Assembly (NCBI RefSeq): GCF_042683745.1
Contig: NZ_JBHUJX010000012.1
Coordinates: 282,036-346,035 of the forward strand
Direction: 5' to 3'
Length of the DNA: 64,000 bases
Origin: Pseudoneobacillus sp042683745
GTDB taxonomy: Bacteria; Bacillota; Bacilli; Bacillales; Cytobacillaceae
Made by a program: the position numbers and the translations under genes. Below the pieces are notes generated by a model. That model was not told the origin of the DNA. It searched no databases and saw only the letters and a program-made list of their open reading frames with translations. This document shows positions 1 to 9,311 of this stretch, in pieces. Position 1 is the first letter of the stretch. Every line of letters begins with the position of its first letter.

Positions 1-115
1 TTACTCACTGAAGGAATGAAAATAGCCAAAAATAAACAAGTTATGTATAAAGTGTTTATTTTTGGCTTAATGAGATCCTTATTTAAGGAATGATAGCTCT
101 CCGTTAGTGAATTAT
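1..115. repeat. Long dispersed repeat, copy 1 (about 110 bp)
   Basis: This stretch is nearly repeated at 8065-8175 in the same orientation. Both copies contain CTGAAGGAATGAAAATA, an inverted repeat built on GCCAAAAATAAAC and GTTTATTTTTGG, then AATGAGATCCT and AGCTCTCCGTTAGT. It could fold into a long hairpin. The rest of 116-338 holds no gene I can recognise. Confidence 0.75.
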
Positions 116-338
116 TCATTCAGGTGTATTAAACTCTTTCAAATAAGCTTCTAACCTCAACCTTAGTACAACAGGGAATGAAACGATTAAATCAACAGGT
201 TGAATCGAACTCTATTCATCATTAGTTTGAAACTGTCATTCCAGCTCAGTCTAAATGGGATAACTAAAGTATTATTAAAACACTTGATATTGAATTTTCA
301 AAATAATAAGATTGAACAAACACTTGGAGGTGGAAGAA

Positions 339-1271
339 TTGTATATTGGAAATAGCAAGTATTGTTATGCCAACTCAACATCTATGCTTTTGCAATCAGT
401 TGGGGAATCTATATCCCCAGAGAAGATTGAAGTATTAACTGGAATGGGATTAGGCGCAGTCTTTGAAGGTGACTATCTATTTCTAGATAGCTCTCTTCCT
501 GATATAGGCATAACCAAGGCTTTAACCACACTTGGTTTTACTTTTGAGGAGTGTGTTGAGGAATCACCGGATCATGCCCCTTATGATCGATTAAAAGATA
601 TTTTAAGAGAGTCATCCGTTATTGTGGGACCGGTTGATTTAGGTTATTTCACCCACTTGCCCAATCATAAATATCTGCATGGTGCCGATCATTACGTTCT
701 GGTCTATGATATTGACGATCAGTACATCTATTTTCATGATCCAGCTGGTTATCCTTATATGTTACTCCCGTTGGATCAATTTCAAAAGGCTTGGAAAGCT
801 GAAAATATCCAACACAGTCGAGGTTATTTCCGTTTTTGGCATTCTGCTAAACGACAATCTCATCCTAGTGAAGAAGAGATTTATCGAAAGGCAATAGTAA
901 GTTTTCAAACCCAATATTTAAACACTGAAAAAAAGAACTTTCCCAATGGGAGTGAGGCGATACTGGAATTCTCAAGGTCATTTATTTCTGAAGATATTCC
1001 TATTGGTATTATAGCTCACGTTACACACTTTCTTTTTCAATTAGGAGCAAAGAGGGCAATTGATTTTGCACACTTTTTTAAGGATCATCATCCTGAGTTG
1101 TTCGAATTAAAAATCGTTCAGGCAAAATTGTTGGGACGGTGTCATGTATTAGCTACTCATGAAAGGTGGAATGAACTCACCGTTCATCTACAACAATTAG
1201 CTACAGCAGAACATGAATTTCGAAATAAATTAATGAAAATAACGTTCAATCAATTGAAGAAGAAATTCTAA
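339..1271 (+). CDS. BtrH N-terminal domain-like protein
   Basis: Protein of 310 residues resembling the BtrH_N family, named after the butirosin acyltransferase BtrH and related to papain-like/C39 folds. The N-terminal half carries a conserved Cys-Tyr-Ala-Asn segment near the start, a GLGAVF stretch, and later HYVLVYDID and FHDPAGYP, which fit the catalytic Cys, His and Asp positions of such folds. The C-terminal third is helical without a recognised domain. I choose the TTG at 339 because GGAGGTGG at 326-333 lies 5 bases upstream; the in-frame TTG at 312 has no such site. The gene stands alone between repeats. Substrate and role are unknown; a link to natural-product acylation is only a family analogy. 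Confidence 0.7.
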   Translation: MYIGNSKYCYANSTSMLLQSVGESISPEKIEVLTGMGLGAVFEGDYLFLDSSLPDIGITKALTTLGFTFEECVEESPDHAPYDRLKDILRESSVIVGPVDLGYFTHLPNHKYLHGADHYVLVYDIDDQYIYFHDPAGYPYMLLPLDQFQKAWKAENIQHSRGYFRFWHSAKRQSHPSEEEIYRKAIVSFQTQYLNTEKKNFPNGSEAILEFSRSFISEDIPIGIIAHVTHFLFQLGAKRAIDFAHFFKDHHPELFELKIVQAKLLGRCHVLATHERWNELTVHLQQLATAEHEFRNKLMKITFNQLKKKF

Positions 1272-1280
1272 CTTAAAAGC

Positions 1281-1471
1281 AGATATATTTGACAAGATTC
1301 CTATGAAATACAGATTCACAAGTCATAATTTACAAACCGTGTTAGAAGAATCTGAGTTACTTATTTATGAACACTTGACACCGGAGGTAATACAGGAACG
1401 TTTATTAAGGGGCGAATAAGTTTCTACCTGCTTTTGAGACAATCCATCTTATCCATGCTGTAAAAATGTAA
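1281..1471 (+). pseudogene. C-terminal remnant of a SAM-dependent methyltransferase (copy 1)
   Basis: Only the last ~60 codons remain. Reading from 1290 gives a segment containing LLIYEHLTP and IQER; after a frameshift near 1420 the stretch AFETIHLIHAVK closes the gene. A second remnant with the same ending (LLIYEHLTP, AFETVYFIHTVK) lies at 39822-40151. This ending is typical of the Bacillus class I methyltransferases related to leucine carboxyl methyltransferase. Catalytic and SAM-binding parts are absent, so it cannot be functional. Confidence 0.75.
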
Positions 1472-1486
1472 CCTTTTAACCTTCTT

Positions 1487-1520
1487 AATAACCGCTCGAA
1501 AGATTATTGAGCGGTTATTT
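1487..1520 (+). terminator. Rho-independent terminator
   Basis: AATAACCGCTC pairs with GAGCGGTTATT across an 11-base loop. It follows the methyltransferase remnant. A partial relic of the same hairpin (GAGCGGTATTTT) follows the second remnant near 40190. Confidence 0.7.
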
Positions 1521-1603
1521 ACTTGTCTTAATGAACTAAATGCTTATACTCCCCTCAACATACGAAGTTTGATGGTTAAGGTAAAAAAGCACTCTTTAGT
1601 TTG

Positions 1604-1954
1604 TTAATCTTTATTATCAGTAAATAATTTTATTGCTCCCAATATAATCACTAACGGAAATACAACCAAAACTAATCTGAGAACATAAAATTCTAAAATA
1701 AGACTTAATACAACTATGGGTAGCCCAAACATTGCAGTCATTGATGCGAATTTAGTATAGCGGATAGCATCCCTGGAAATTTCTGGTTTTTCTGTGTACA
1801 TCCACCGTTTTCCAAATAACATACTTTCTTCAGGATAAAAGTAGGTCCAAATTAATAAACCGTATATTGGAATCATAATAACCAGTGAAAAAAAATTGTT
1901 GTAACCATTATGTTCCCCCCTAGATTCCGATAGCTTAATCGTTGAGGTCTTCAC
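1604..1954 (-). CDS. Small membrane protein of unknown function
   Basis: Predicted 116 residues with three hydrophobic segments: about residues 21-40, 68-88 and 90-110. I do not recognise the family. The reading frame opens with GTG at 1954, but no ribosome binding site precedes it. A better site (AGGGGGG followed by ATG, near 1907-1920 on the minus strand) opens in another frame and stops after a few codons. The natural start may therefore have been disrupted by a small indel in the run of G. Function cannot be stated. Confidence 0.5.
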   Translation of the reverse strand: MKTSTIKLSESRGEHNGYNNFFSLVIMIPIYGLLIWTYFYPEESMLFGKRWMYTEKPEISRDAIRYTKFASMTAMFGLPIVVLSLILEFYVLRLVLVVFPLVIILGAIKLFTDNKD

Positions 1955-2039
1955 TTTATTTACGTTTTATATCTAAAAAAGTTTCGAGTAATCTGATAAT
2001 TATCTTAGGTAAAAATAGACACAAAAAATTATAGGCTTA

Positions 2040-2195
2040 CGCCACTAAACTCCGTCACTTTAATAAGAAAAAACTTTACACCTTATTGAAGTAAAGCCCC
2101 TATTAGCCAGTAGAATGGCTTTCCAAGTAGATTTAACAACCAACTGATTCCGCAGCAACCCCTGTCTTTAACTTTAGCTCTCCGTTAGCTCAATA
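2040..2195. repeat. Dispersed hairpin repeats (family A)
   Basis: Two copies lie close together: AACTCCGTCACTTTAATAAG followed by a stem ACTTTAC...GTAAAG, and TAGCTCTCCGTTAGCTCAAT near 2170. They share the head and hairpin layout of the family described in the findings. Confidence 0.5.
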
Positions 2196-2236
2196 AAAAA
2201 CAAAATACTACATTGTTTAAAGTCCAACAACAAATT

Positions 2237-2641
2237 TTAAAAGGATCGGCTGATTACCTGTCCTATGTATTCCATTGCATCCAAAGCCCTTATTCGTTGC
2301 ACCTCTCCTAATTCATCCAAAGGAAACCATTTATATTCAGAGTGTTCAGCACTAAGTTTGATTTCCTTTCCCTCAGGAAGGGAGCAGCGAAACATTGCAA
2401 CTTGTGAATTGACTATGCTATGATAGTAAAATCCAGTTAATACCACTTCTTGTACTTCCACACCGAGTTCTTCACGACATTCACGAAGTAGTGCTTCGTG
2501 AATAGTTTCACCTGGCTCAATACTGCCGCCAGGTGTACTCCATCCCTTATTTCCGTAGGTCCTCTTTAAGAGAAGTATATGACCTTCCGCATTAAAAATA
2601 ATGGCATGAGCTCCAAATCTATAAGTATCATTAAAAGCCAA
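2237..2641 (-). CDS. NUDIX hydrolase
   Basis: A 134-residue protein. The Nudix box is complete: G-S-I-E-P-G-E at about residues 39-45, followed by RECREELG, which supplies the metal-binding glutamates. Family members hydrolyse a nucleoside diphosphate linked to another group (oxidised dNTPs, sugar nucleotides, ADP-ribose); the substrate cannot be told from sequence. It is a single-domain cytosolic enzyme of usual length. The TTG start at 2641 is supported by GGAGGG seven bases upstream. It is not clearly in an operon. Confidence 0.88.
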   Translation of the reverse strand: MAFNDTYRFGAHAIIFNAEGHILLLKRTYGNKGWSTPGGSIEPGETIHEALLRECREELGVEVQEVVLTGFYYHSIVNSQVAMFRCSLPEGKEIKLSAEHSEYKWFPLDELGEVQRIRALDAMEYIGQVISRSF

Positions 2642-2852
2642 TGTAATCCCTCCGTTTTTCCACTTATTTCATATTAACATAAGACTCAGAAAATAATGTT
2701 TTGGGTCTTTATTTTTCCAAAACTTCAATAAAAATGCGTTTACCCTATTAGTATACTAATCCATAGCAAAGAGCCGTAAATATACAAGTTAGAATATAAA
2801 CTTATATATTTGCAGCTTTCTTAGATCATTCGATATGTAACCAATGCAACCG

Positions 2853-3119
2853 TTAACTTAACAACTTTTTCAAATCAATTCTTGTGTAGACTTTATCATA
2901 CGCAGTACCATCATCATTATAAAAAACAGCACTTTTTAAGTATGGTTCTGAAATAGCTTCGTAACCATGTGTTTTAATCAACTTTATCATTTTAGGATTT
3001 TCAATTGGATCAATACTCACAAATATCTCAGAGTAACCAAAGTCACTTGCAATATTTTCTCTATACCTTATTAAATCTGAACCTATACCATTACCGCGAT
3101 AATTCTCATTCACCTGCAC
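2853..3119 (-). pseudogene. 5'-truncated GNAT acetyltransferase
   Basis: Encodes the C-terminal half of a GNAT fold: the acetyl-CoA loop NYRGNGIGSDLI near the start, then the usual beta-alpha end with KTHGYEAIS. A full GNAT protein needs about 60-70 more residues upstream. The coding similarity stops exactly where a family A hairpin repeat begins (3117-3175), so the 5' part was replaced or deleted at the repeat. No ribosome binding site precedes the first GTG. Confidence 0.65.
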
Positions 3120-3178
3120 TTTACTTCAATAAGCAACGGATATTCTCCTTCATGAAGAATATCCCCTTTTACTTTACT
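3117..3178. repeat. Dispersed hairpin repeat (family A)
   Basis: CTTTACTTCAATAAG followed by the stem GGATATTCT / AGAATATCC around CCTTCATGA. It abuts the broken end of the acetyltransferase gene. The remaining spacer to 3524 holds nothing I can recognise. Confidence 0.6.
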
Positions 3179-3524
3179 AAAACATAGTTAATAACCACTT
3201 ACTGTTTTGTATCTTCAACAAGGAGATTAGCTATTTATTTTAGTAAAGTATAATACACGTAATTCAGAAATGAACTAATACATTTCCTTTGTAGTTTTTA
3301 GTCTAAAAGTTTCACTATTTATATATCAGTTGATAAGAAGTCATCATTTCTAATACAGAATTACTACTTATCCCTTAAAATCTGTCGTGAATTGTCAAGT
3401 GATTGTAGTTATTGTCTGAAAATGGCGATTTTTTAATAGAGCAAAGGTCCTGAAATAACCTCATAATAAAAGTACGAAATTGAAATAATTACTAGAGTCA
3501 CAATTTCATTTGGAGGTGTAATAT

Positions 3525-5579
3525 ATGTCTATTAAAAGCAAATTTACAATTATGATTTTGTTGTTTTCTTCTATATTAGTTGGATTATTTGCAACAATTC
3601 TTTATATCCAAGAAAGTAAAACCCAACATAAGATTGAAAATACTACAAGTGTTATGACTGACAATTCAAACAAAGACGTTGAAAGACAACTCATGGAGAT
3701 TTCCTCAATGATTTCTAACTCTGTAGTTACTACTGAATCGGAAATAGATAAGAGCATGTTAAATGCAGCCTATTTACTTCAAGGAAAGGATGGTATTAGT
3801 TCCCTCACACTTCCTGATTTAGAACGAATAAATAATCAAACAGGAATGAGTGATCTTTACCTGACCGATTCTTCTGGGAACTTTACCTTATCCACAGAGA
3901 CAAGTGCCGTGGGGATGAATCTATTTTCTATTTGGGATGGCTATCGAATGCTTTTGAATGGTGAAGCAATGTCGTTACCATCAACTTTGAAAATTAAAGT
4001 AGAAACAGGTGAGATATTTAAGTTTATGGCGATCCCTCGCCTTGATGGAAAAGGAATTGTTCAAACGGCTGTTAACGCAACCTCGTTTGAAAAGAATTTA
4101 CAACAATACATTACAGAACAAAATGGGGTTGAAGCGATATACCTAGTAGACACTGCTAACACAGTTTTAACTGAAAATTTAAAGGAAGAATACCCATCAA
4201 TCTGGGACAAGGGATCAATTATTGACGACTCACATATAAAACAGGTGTTTGAATCAGGTACCTATAAAATAAATTTTAAAGGAAACAATGCAAATATTTA
4301 TTTTCCTGTAAAATCTCAAAATTCAGTTCCATATGTTTTATATTTAACTATTAATACTGTGCCTTATTTTACAAATACAGAGATCGCAACAACTACACTC
4401 GAGAGTGTGAATCAAGAGTTACATAAAGCTATACAACTTTCTATTGGTTCTTCCATTTTAATTTCTCTAATCTTATTAGTTGGGTTAATTTACATGATGA
4501 AAAAGACATTGGGGCGCTTAGTGGTTCTTTCGAACTCTGCACTGGAAGTTGCATCAGGAAATTTACAATTAATAGACATTGATTCCTCCCAAAACGATGA
4601 GATTGGAAAATTAACTCTAACTTTTAATCAGATGAAAAACCATCTGTATGCAATCATTAGCCAATTAAAAGACACTACCGTTCACCTTGCTAGTTCTGCG
4701 GAAGAGCTTTCTGCAAGTACGGAACAGTGCTCGAATGCTAGTGAACAAGTGGCTGTTACAATAGAAACCGTAGCAAGTGGGTCTGAAAAGCAAAGCAAGG
4801 TAGCTAAACAAAGTGAAATAGAATTAGAGGCAATTTTAATCGGCATTGAAAAAGTGACAAAAGATGCTCAAACCATTTCCGCCACTTCTAATCATGCCAT
4901 GAACGAAGCTAAAGAAGGAGGAATTGCTGTTCAAAAAACCGTTCAGCAACTTCATTCTATTCATAAATCAGTTAATGAATCGGACAAAAACATACAAGCA
5001 CTTTCAAATCGATCTAGAGAAATAAATTCATTTGTAAAAATGATTACAGATATATCGGAACAAACTAATTTACTTGCTTTAAATGCGGCAATTGAGGCAG
5101 CAAGGGCTGGAACACATGGTAAAGGTTTTGCGGTAGTTGCTAGCGAGGTTCGGAAACTGGCAGAACAGGCTGGAACTTCGGCAAGTGAAATATCAAATTT
5201 GTTAAGTTTAATTTATCAAGACATTTCAAAATCAGTTTCTGGTATGGCCCTAGTGAAACAGGATGTTAATCATGGGCTTCAGCTAGGAGATGAAATGCAG
5301 AAACGTTTTTCAGCTATAATAAATGGACTTCGAAAGGTCTCTGAACAAATTAATAACATGACGATGATAAGTAATGAGATGTCAAAGAATTCTACCAAAG
5401 TTAGTATTGCAGTAGAAGAGATGGCGATTATTTCAAAAGAAACAGCCACGAACTCTCAACAAGTTGCCGCCTCTTCTCAAGGACAGTTGGGTTCAATGGA
5501 AGAAATAGCAAGTTCAGCTATCTCTTTATCGAAGCTTGCAGATGAACTTCAAGAGGTCGTCAATAAATTCTCATTATAA
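3525..5579 (+). CDS. Methyl-accepting chemotaxis protein
   Basis: A 684-residue transmembrane chemoreceptor. Segment 1 spans about residues 8-28, followed by a ~275-residue extracellular sensor of dCache-like size. Segment 2 lies at about 305-327, then a HAMP linker to about 381 and a helical signalling domain. The conserved hairpin tip (ISEQTNLLALNAAIEAARAG) is at about 508-528. Such receptors control CheA kinase activity; the ligand is unknown. The ATG has GGAGGTG nine bases upstream. It is monocistronic and ends before a terminator at 5622. No sigma-D promoter was evident upstream. Confidence 0.95.
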   Translation: MSIKSKFTIMILLFSSILVGLFATILYIQESKTQHKIENTTSVMTDNSNKDVERQLMEISSMISNSVVTTESEIDKSMLNAAYLLQGKDGISSLTLPDLERINNQTGMSDLYLTDSSGNFTLSTETSAVGMNLFSIWDGYRMLLNGEAMSLPSTLKIKVETGEIFKFMAIPRLDGKGIVQTAVNATSFEKNLQQYITEQNGVEAIYLVDTANTVLTENLKEEYPSIWDKGSIIDDSHIKQVFESGTYKINFKGNNANIYFPVKSQNSVPYVLYLTINTVPYFTNTEIATTTLESVNQELHKAIQLSIGSSILISLILLVGLIYMMKKTLGRLVVLSNSALEVASGNLQLIDIDSSQNDEIGKLTLTFNQMKNHLYAIISQLKDTTVHLASSAEELSASTEQCSNASEQVAVTIETVASGSEKQSKVAKQSEIELEAILIGIEKVTKDAQTISATSNHAMNEAKEGGIAVQKTVQQLHSIHKSVNESDKNIQALSNRSREINSFVKMITDISEQTNLLALNAAIEAARAGTHGKGFAVVASEVRKLAEQAGTSASEISNLLSLIYQDISKSVSGMALVKQDVNHGLQLGDEMQKRFSAIINGLRKVSEQINNMTMISNEMSKNSTKVSIAVEEMAIISKETATNSQQVAASSQGQLGSMEEIASSAISLSKLADELQEVVNKFSL

Positions 5580-5621
5580 GTAAAATTTTATGAAATCACA
5601 TACTAATTGAAATAGAAAACC

Positions 5622-5660
5622 GAGGTACTTTTCCGTGAAGGATTAGTACCTCATTTTATT
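5622..5660 (+). terminator. Rho-independent terminator of the chemoreceptor gene
   Basis: GAGGTACT pairs with AGTACCTC and is followed by ATTTTATT. Confidence 0.7.
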
Positions 5661-5985
5661 TAATGGCACTTTAGCATCAGGTATTTTAAGTTTCCTCGTA
5701 CAATTTTCATACTGTGAAAGCATTTTAATGGATGTTTGACTAAATCAAGGTAACGTTTTCTAGTAACGGATTAGGTTAATTGTGTTAGGTATTAGTAGGC
5801 GAATGATCTGAATGCAAGATTGTGATGAGATGTACTAAACAAACGGGTGCATTAAAAGAAAAAGCGATCCTTCGTTTTAGAAGAATCGCATCTATCGTAG
5901 AGTTTTTCACGGTTTGGAGCCATTATCATTATAAAAAAACGAACGGTTTGAATGAAATTCGTAAATATATAATTGCACTTTTAAT
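5661..5985. other. Gene-free spacer with one hairpin repeat
   Basis: No coding sequence was recognised. At 5872-5897 a stem GCGATCCTTC / GAAGAATCGC follows ATTAAAAGAAAAA, a copy of the family A hairpin repeat. Confidence 0.5.
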
Positions 5986-6522
5986 TTAAATATTTACAGA
6001 AGTTTTTGTGCCATTCCCGATTGAATAATCAAGCCAAAGTATGGCAACGCCTGCAAGTGGTTGTGCAATAAAAGATCCATTTGGGATAAAATCAAGTACT
6101 GTTACAATGATAAGTAGAATAGCGGGCAAACGAAGAAGGACACCTTTTATTGTAGTCCAAAGACCAAATAATAAAAGACCAATAAAGAAAGGATACAATG
6201 AAAGAGTAATACAAGTCATTAACAATGAGGGAGGATTTTCTAAAATTGCTGGATCAGATTTTTCTAATAAAGGTACTATAAAGGAAACCACCCAGGCATG
6301 ACCTGCCCACATTATAGCACCGAAGAAAGTTAATAAGAAAATAATGAAACCAATTGTACCAAATTCTTTCGCCTGATATAGATACACTCCAACGAGTCCT
6401 AATACGAGAAAAAGCATACTAATTAAATCCACATATGAACCAAACGCATCCATCGAAATGTTATACCATAAGGATAAAGAAACAGTGAGTATGCCTGCAA
6501 TGATAGAACACAAAGCAGTCAA
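5986..6522 (-). CDS. Multi-pass membrane protein, probably disrupted near its start
   Basis: The open frame encodes 178 residues with five to six hydrophobic helices and no recognised domain. The first start in this frame (TTG, 6522) has no ribosome binding site. A GTG at 6546 with GGAGGTG just upstream is in the same frame, but an amber codon (TAG, 6532-6534) stands only four codons later. The simplest reading is a gene starting at 6546 that suffered one nonsense change (for example CAG to TAG). Weak translation from the TTG remains possible. Function is unknown. Confidence 0.55.
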   Translation of the reverse strand: MTALCSIIAGILTVSLSLWYNISMDAFGSYVDLISMLFLVLGLVGVYLYQAKEFGTIGFIIFLLTFFGAIMWAGHAWVVSFIVPLLEKSDPAILENPPSLLMTCITLSLYPFFIGLLLFGLWTTIKGVLLRLPAILLIIVTVLDFIPNGSFIAQPLAGVAILWLDYSIGNGTKTSVNI

Positions 6523-6546
6523 CCGAATAAACTAAGATATATTCAC

Positions 6547-6895
6547 TCGCTACACCTCCATAATTGTTCCCTTACCAAAATGTGCTTCTAACAAACTTAT
6601 AGAGCGTTTCCCTCCTACTCCAAAGATTATATATAATCCCATTGTATTAAGTTTATCACCTAAATTTGAACAATTTGTTTCAAACCAAACCCATTTTTTA
6701 CACAGTTAAAAAAGATTCTATTTATAAAACCACAACTTAATTACTTTTTTTCTTATTTCCTTTTTGTTCTTATTAAACTATCCCGCCTCTTTAGTTGAAT
6801 AACAAAATCAGTCGCTAATGGTTTCGTTAAAGGATTATTTCCACTGAATTAAGAATATAAAGTAATAAAAGTCTGAAAAATTGGAGAGTGGAAAC
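6547..6895. other. Spacer between divergent genes
   Basis: AT-rich; no gene, terminator or clear operator recognised. One weak family A repeat head (TCCCGCCTCTTTAGTTGAAT) lies near 6780. Confidence 0.35.
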
Positions 6896-7381
6896 ATGAT
6901 TCATGATATAAAGGAATATGTAAAATATTTAGATGGGATTCATAAACGAACGATGCAATATGTAAAAGCAATACCTAATGAACTCCTAGATTGGAAGCCT
7001 TCTGAAGATAAATTTTCTACAGGTGATTTATTACGACATATCGCCTCATCTCGGTTAATGTTTCTAGGTATATTTGAACATGGTTCGTGGACATACACAG
7101 GACATGATACTAGTAAGGGAGCTTCTCTTGAGGATATTTCAAATTATTTAGAGGCATGTCAGATTAAATTAACAGAGGGTCTATTAAAAGTTGACAACAA
7201 TGCATTGACAAAAAAGGTTTTAACCCTTCATGGTCATGAAGTTAGTGTTTGGAGAATACTTATGGCAATTCCAGAACATGAAATCCATCATCGCGGACAA
7301 ATCTCTAGTTATTTGCAAATAAACAAAATTGAACCTCCTCAAATTTTCGGATTAAAAATCGAGCAAGTTAAAACATTATGA
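6896..7381 (+). CDS. DinB-family protein
   Basis: A 161-residue four-helix-bundle protein of the DinB/YfiT-like superfamily. Metal-ligand histidines are visible in LLRHIASS and in HEIHHRGQ near residues 126-133, the usual triad layout. Family members include thiol S-transferases (such as bacillithiol-dependent ones) and many uncharacterised stress proteins; a specific reaction cannot be assigned. I choose ATG 6896 because GGAGAGTGG lies just upstream; the TTG at 6881 overlaps that site. A terminator follows at 7391. Confidence 0.85.
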   Translation: MIHDIKEYVKYLDGIHKRTMQYVKAIPNELLDWKPSEDKFSTGDLLRHIASSRLMFLGIFEHGSWTYTGHDTSKGASLEDISNYLEACQIKLTEGLLKVDNNALTKKVLTLHGHEVSVWRILMAIPEHEIHHRGQISSYLQINKIEPPQIFGLKIEQVKTL

Positions 7382-7390
7382 TTTTAAGAA

Positions 7391-7430
7391 AAAGCTTTGG
7401 ACATCATCGTCTATCCAAAGCTTTATTTTA
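7391..7430 (+). terminator. Rho-independent terminator of the DinB-family gene
   Basis: AAAGCTTTGGA pairs with TCCAAAGCTTT, followed by ATTTTATG. Confidence 0.8.
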
Positions 7431-7655
7431 TGTCTTGTTACACTATACTGCCCTTTAGTTCCATAAAAAAAGAGATCGCATTACACGATCCGGTTGTGCT
7501 ACAAAAGATCCTAGTTAGTTGCATAAGGTTAACCTAATTTCCTCAATAGTACTCAATTTTAAACTTAAAAAAGGGCTAAATCCTCCTGAATCTAAGCTCC
7601 CTATAATTATGTAAATTAAAAAATCATAAATTCTTATATAATTTGACCAAAAGTC

Positions 7656-7835
7656 TTACCTAGTCAAAACATAATAAATAACGTAGAACCAACTAAAGAT
7701 TCCGTGAATTATTGCCCAGAGAACTGATTTATGAATACTCCAAGATATTGTAATGGCTAAAGCAGAACCAAAAGTAATTGTACTTTTAGAACCAACTGGA
7801 ACATTAAATCTTTTTTCTGCTTTCCTTTCTTTCAT
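7656..7835 (-). CDS. Small membrane protein (59 aa)
   Basis: Short gene starting MKERKAEKRFNVPVGSKS and ending YVIYYVLTR. One hydrophobic stretch covers roughly residues 22-55 and includes WSIHKSVLWAIIHGIFSWFY. Short Bacillus proteins with a SW..(H/N)xSxLWAIxHGxFxWFYVIY core are common, so I treat it as real, though its role is unknown. GGGGGTTGGGG precedes the ATG. It is transcribed alone. Confidence 0.65.
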   Translation of the reverse strand: MKERKAEKRFNVPVGSKSTITFGSALAITISWSIHKSVLWAIIHGIFSWFYVIYYVLTR

Positions 7836-7982
7836 ACCCCAACCCCCATTTTCTATGAACTTGCATCTCTTTTCTATATGTTAATGTCTATTCTTCATTG
7901 AAAAGGTTATTCCCTTAAACCATTAATATTCTGAAAATTGCATTTCCAACTAACATGTCCATTAGTTCCTAACAAAATAAAT

Positions 7983-8006
7983 AGCGATCTGCAAGCGCAG
8001 ATCGCT
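7983..8006. terminator. Perfect hairpin
   Basis: AGCGATCTGC and GCAGATCGCT pair over 10 bp with the tetraloop AAGC. There is no strong T tract, so it may be a repeat hairpin rather than a terminator. Confidence 0.5.
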
Positions 8007-8064
8007 GTCTAAGTAAACTCATGCCTTCGTTAGTTAAATCAATCTTCAACTAAACTGCTTCTTT

Positions 8065-8175
8065 ACTCCTGAAGGAATGAAAATAAGCCAAAAATAAACA
8101 AGTTAGTATAAAAACTTGTTTATTTTTGGTTTAATGAGATCCTGCTTATGAAGGATAGCTCTCCGTTAGTTACAT
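8065..8175. repeat. Long dispersed repeat, copy 2
   Basis: Near copy of positions 1-115 in the same orientation, with the inverted pair GCCAAAAATAAACAAGTT and AACTTGTTTATTTTTGG. It is preceded by a family A head (CAACTAAACTGCTTCTTTA). Confidence 0.75.
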
Positions 8176-8306
8176 AACGTTTATTTCTTTTTTGTGTCAA
8201 AACACTTCGTATCGATTATTAAAAACATAGTAAAATTGAAAAGCCAATTTTTAGGAATACCAAAAGCTTGATTGCTTCATATTTGTACATTTTCAGAAGG
8301 ACCTTC

Positions 8307-9311
8307 TTAGAAGAGGTTCTCAGGAATTTTCAGCATTTCCTCTTTTGTTAAGGTTTCGCTAGATAGGAAATATTTCGTTTTTTTACCATCTCGTTCTTCA
8401 ATCCAAGTAATACTTTTAGAATCACCATGATTAATATATACAGCTTCCGAATCTCTTACATTTATTTTAGTAACTTCAACCACTTTATCTAAATCAGGAA
8501 ATTCCATTCCGTCTGCTTGCTGACCAAAGGTTAACCAAAGAGTGAAGTTTGAGTTATTATTTTTGTATTTAAACCACAATCCGGATACTTCATCAGTTAC
8601 TGGCAGGTCTTTTATAACAATTGGGTTTCCAGTTCTTTTGGCTTCCTCCACCAATGACTCACTATCATATTCACCTATTCTATATGAAATGCTACCTTCA
8701 CTAAATTGATACTCATTGATGGTTTCACGGGGCAGTTTAATATCTTCTCCTTTTCGCCAATCAGACTGATCCTTACGTAAAGGTAGATAGGTATATTCTT
8801 CAATCGTTTTAATCTTAATTTCATTTTCTATTAATTCTAAACTTGTTATAGAAACCGGTTTTTGGATTACTGTTGTTAAATTATAAGGTTTTCCTTCTGT
8901 TCTCATTACCCCAGGATTACTTTCTCTAATATAAACCGCTCTAACTTCTCCATTCTTGGTATTATTTCTTATTTCTTCAAGTTCTTTTTCAATATCTAGA
9001 TCAGATGCAATTTGATCTGTTATCGGGTGATGTGTCTTAACCTCAGCTACTTCTTTTCCTTTATGGAAGAGCTTAATAATGGGCTCTGCATATTGAGCTG
9101 CGATTGGAGATACAGTAACACCTATTGAAAGACAAATCAAAGCGATTGCAAAAGTAACACCTAGCTTATACCTAACGACGGGCATTTTAAATCGACGGTT
9201 TATCTTTTTAGTCTCAATTTTTAAGAAAATATGTTCTTTGGCCTCATTTGTAAAAGGTACCAACTCGTCTAAAATCTTAGTGGTTTCCTTCAATTCCTTT
9301 TGAATATCCAC
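8307..9311 (-). CDS. Anti-sigma factor, DUF4367-like C-terminal domain
   Basis: A 334-residue single-pass membrane protein. The cytosolic N-terminus (1-50) should bind the sigma factor, a transmembrane helix spans about 51-72, and the external domain ends with WIEERDGKKTKYFLSS and TKEEMLKIPENLF, resembling DUF4367 tails. Its GTG start (9311) lies inside the end of the upstream sigma gene (35-base overlap), so translation is probably coupled. By analogy it holds the sigma factor inactive until an envelope signal arrives; the signal is unknown. No zinc-binding HxxxCxxC motif was seen. Confidence 0.8.
   Translation of the reverse strand: MDIQKELKETTKILDELVPFTNEAKEHIFLKIETKKINRRFKMPVVRYKLGVTFAIALICLSIGVTVSPIAAQYAEPIIKLFHKGKEVAEVKTHHPITDQIASDLDIEKELEEIRNNTKNGEVRAVYIRESNPGVMRTEGKPYNLTTVIQKPVSITSLELIENEIKIKTIEEYTYLPLRKDQSDWRKGEDIKLPRETINEYQFSEGSISYRIGEYDSESLVEEAKRTGNPIVIKDLPVTDEVSGLWFKYKNNNSNFTLWLTFGQQADGMEFPDLDKVVEVTKINVRDSEAVYINHGDSKSITWIEERDGKKTKYFLSSETLTKEEMLKIPENLF

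Noticed and set aside
3117..3178. Continuation of the acetyltransferase frame upstream (GEYPLLIEVK)
   Set aside because: The same bases are a copy of the dispersed hairpin repeat, so the protein-like reading is coincidental.
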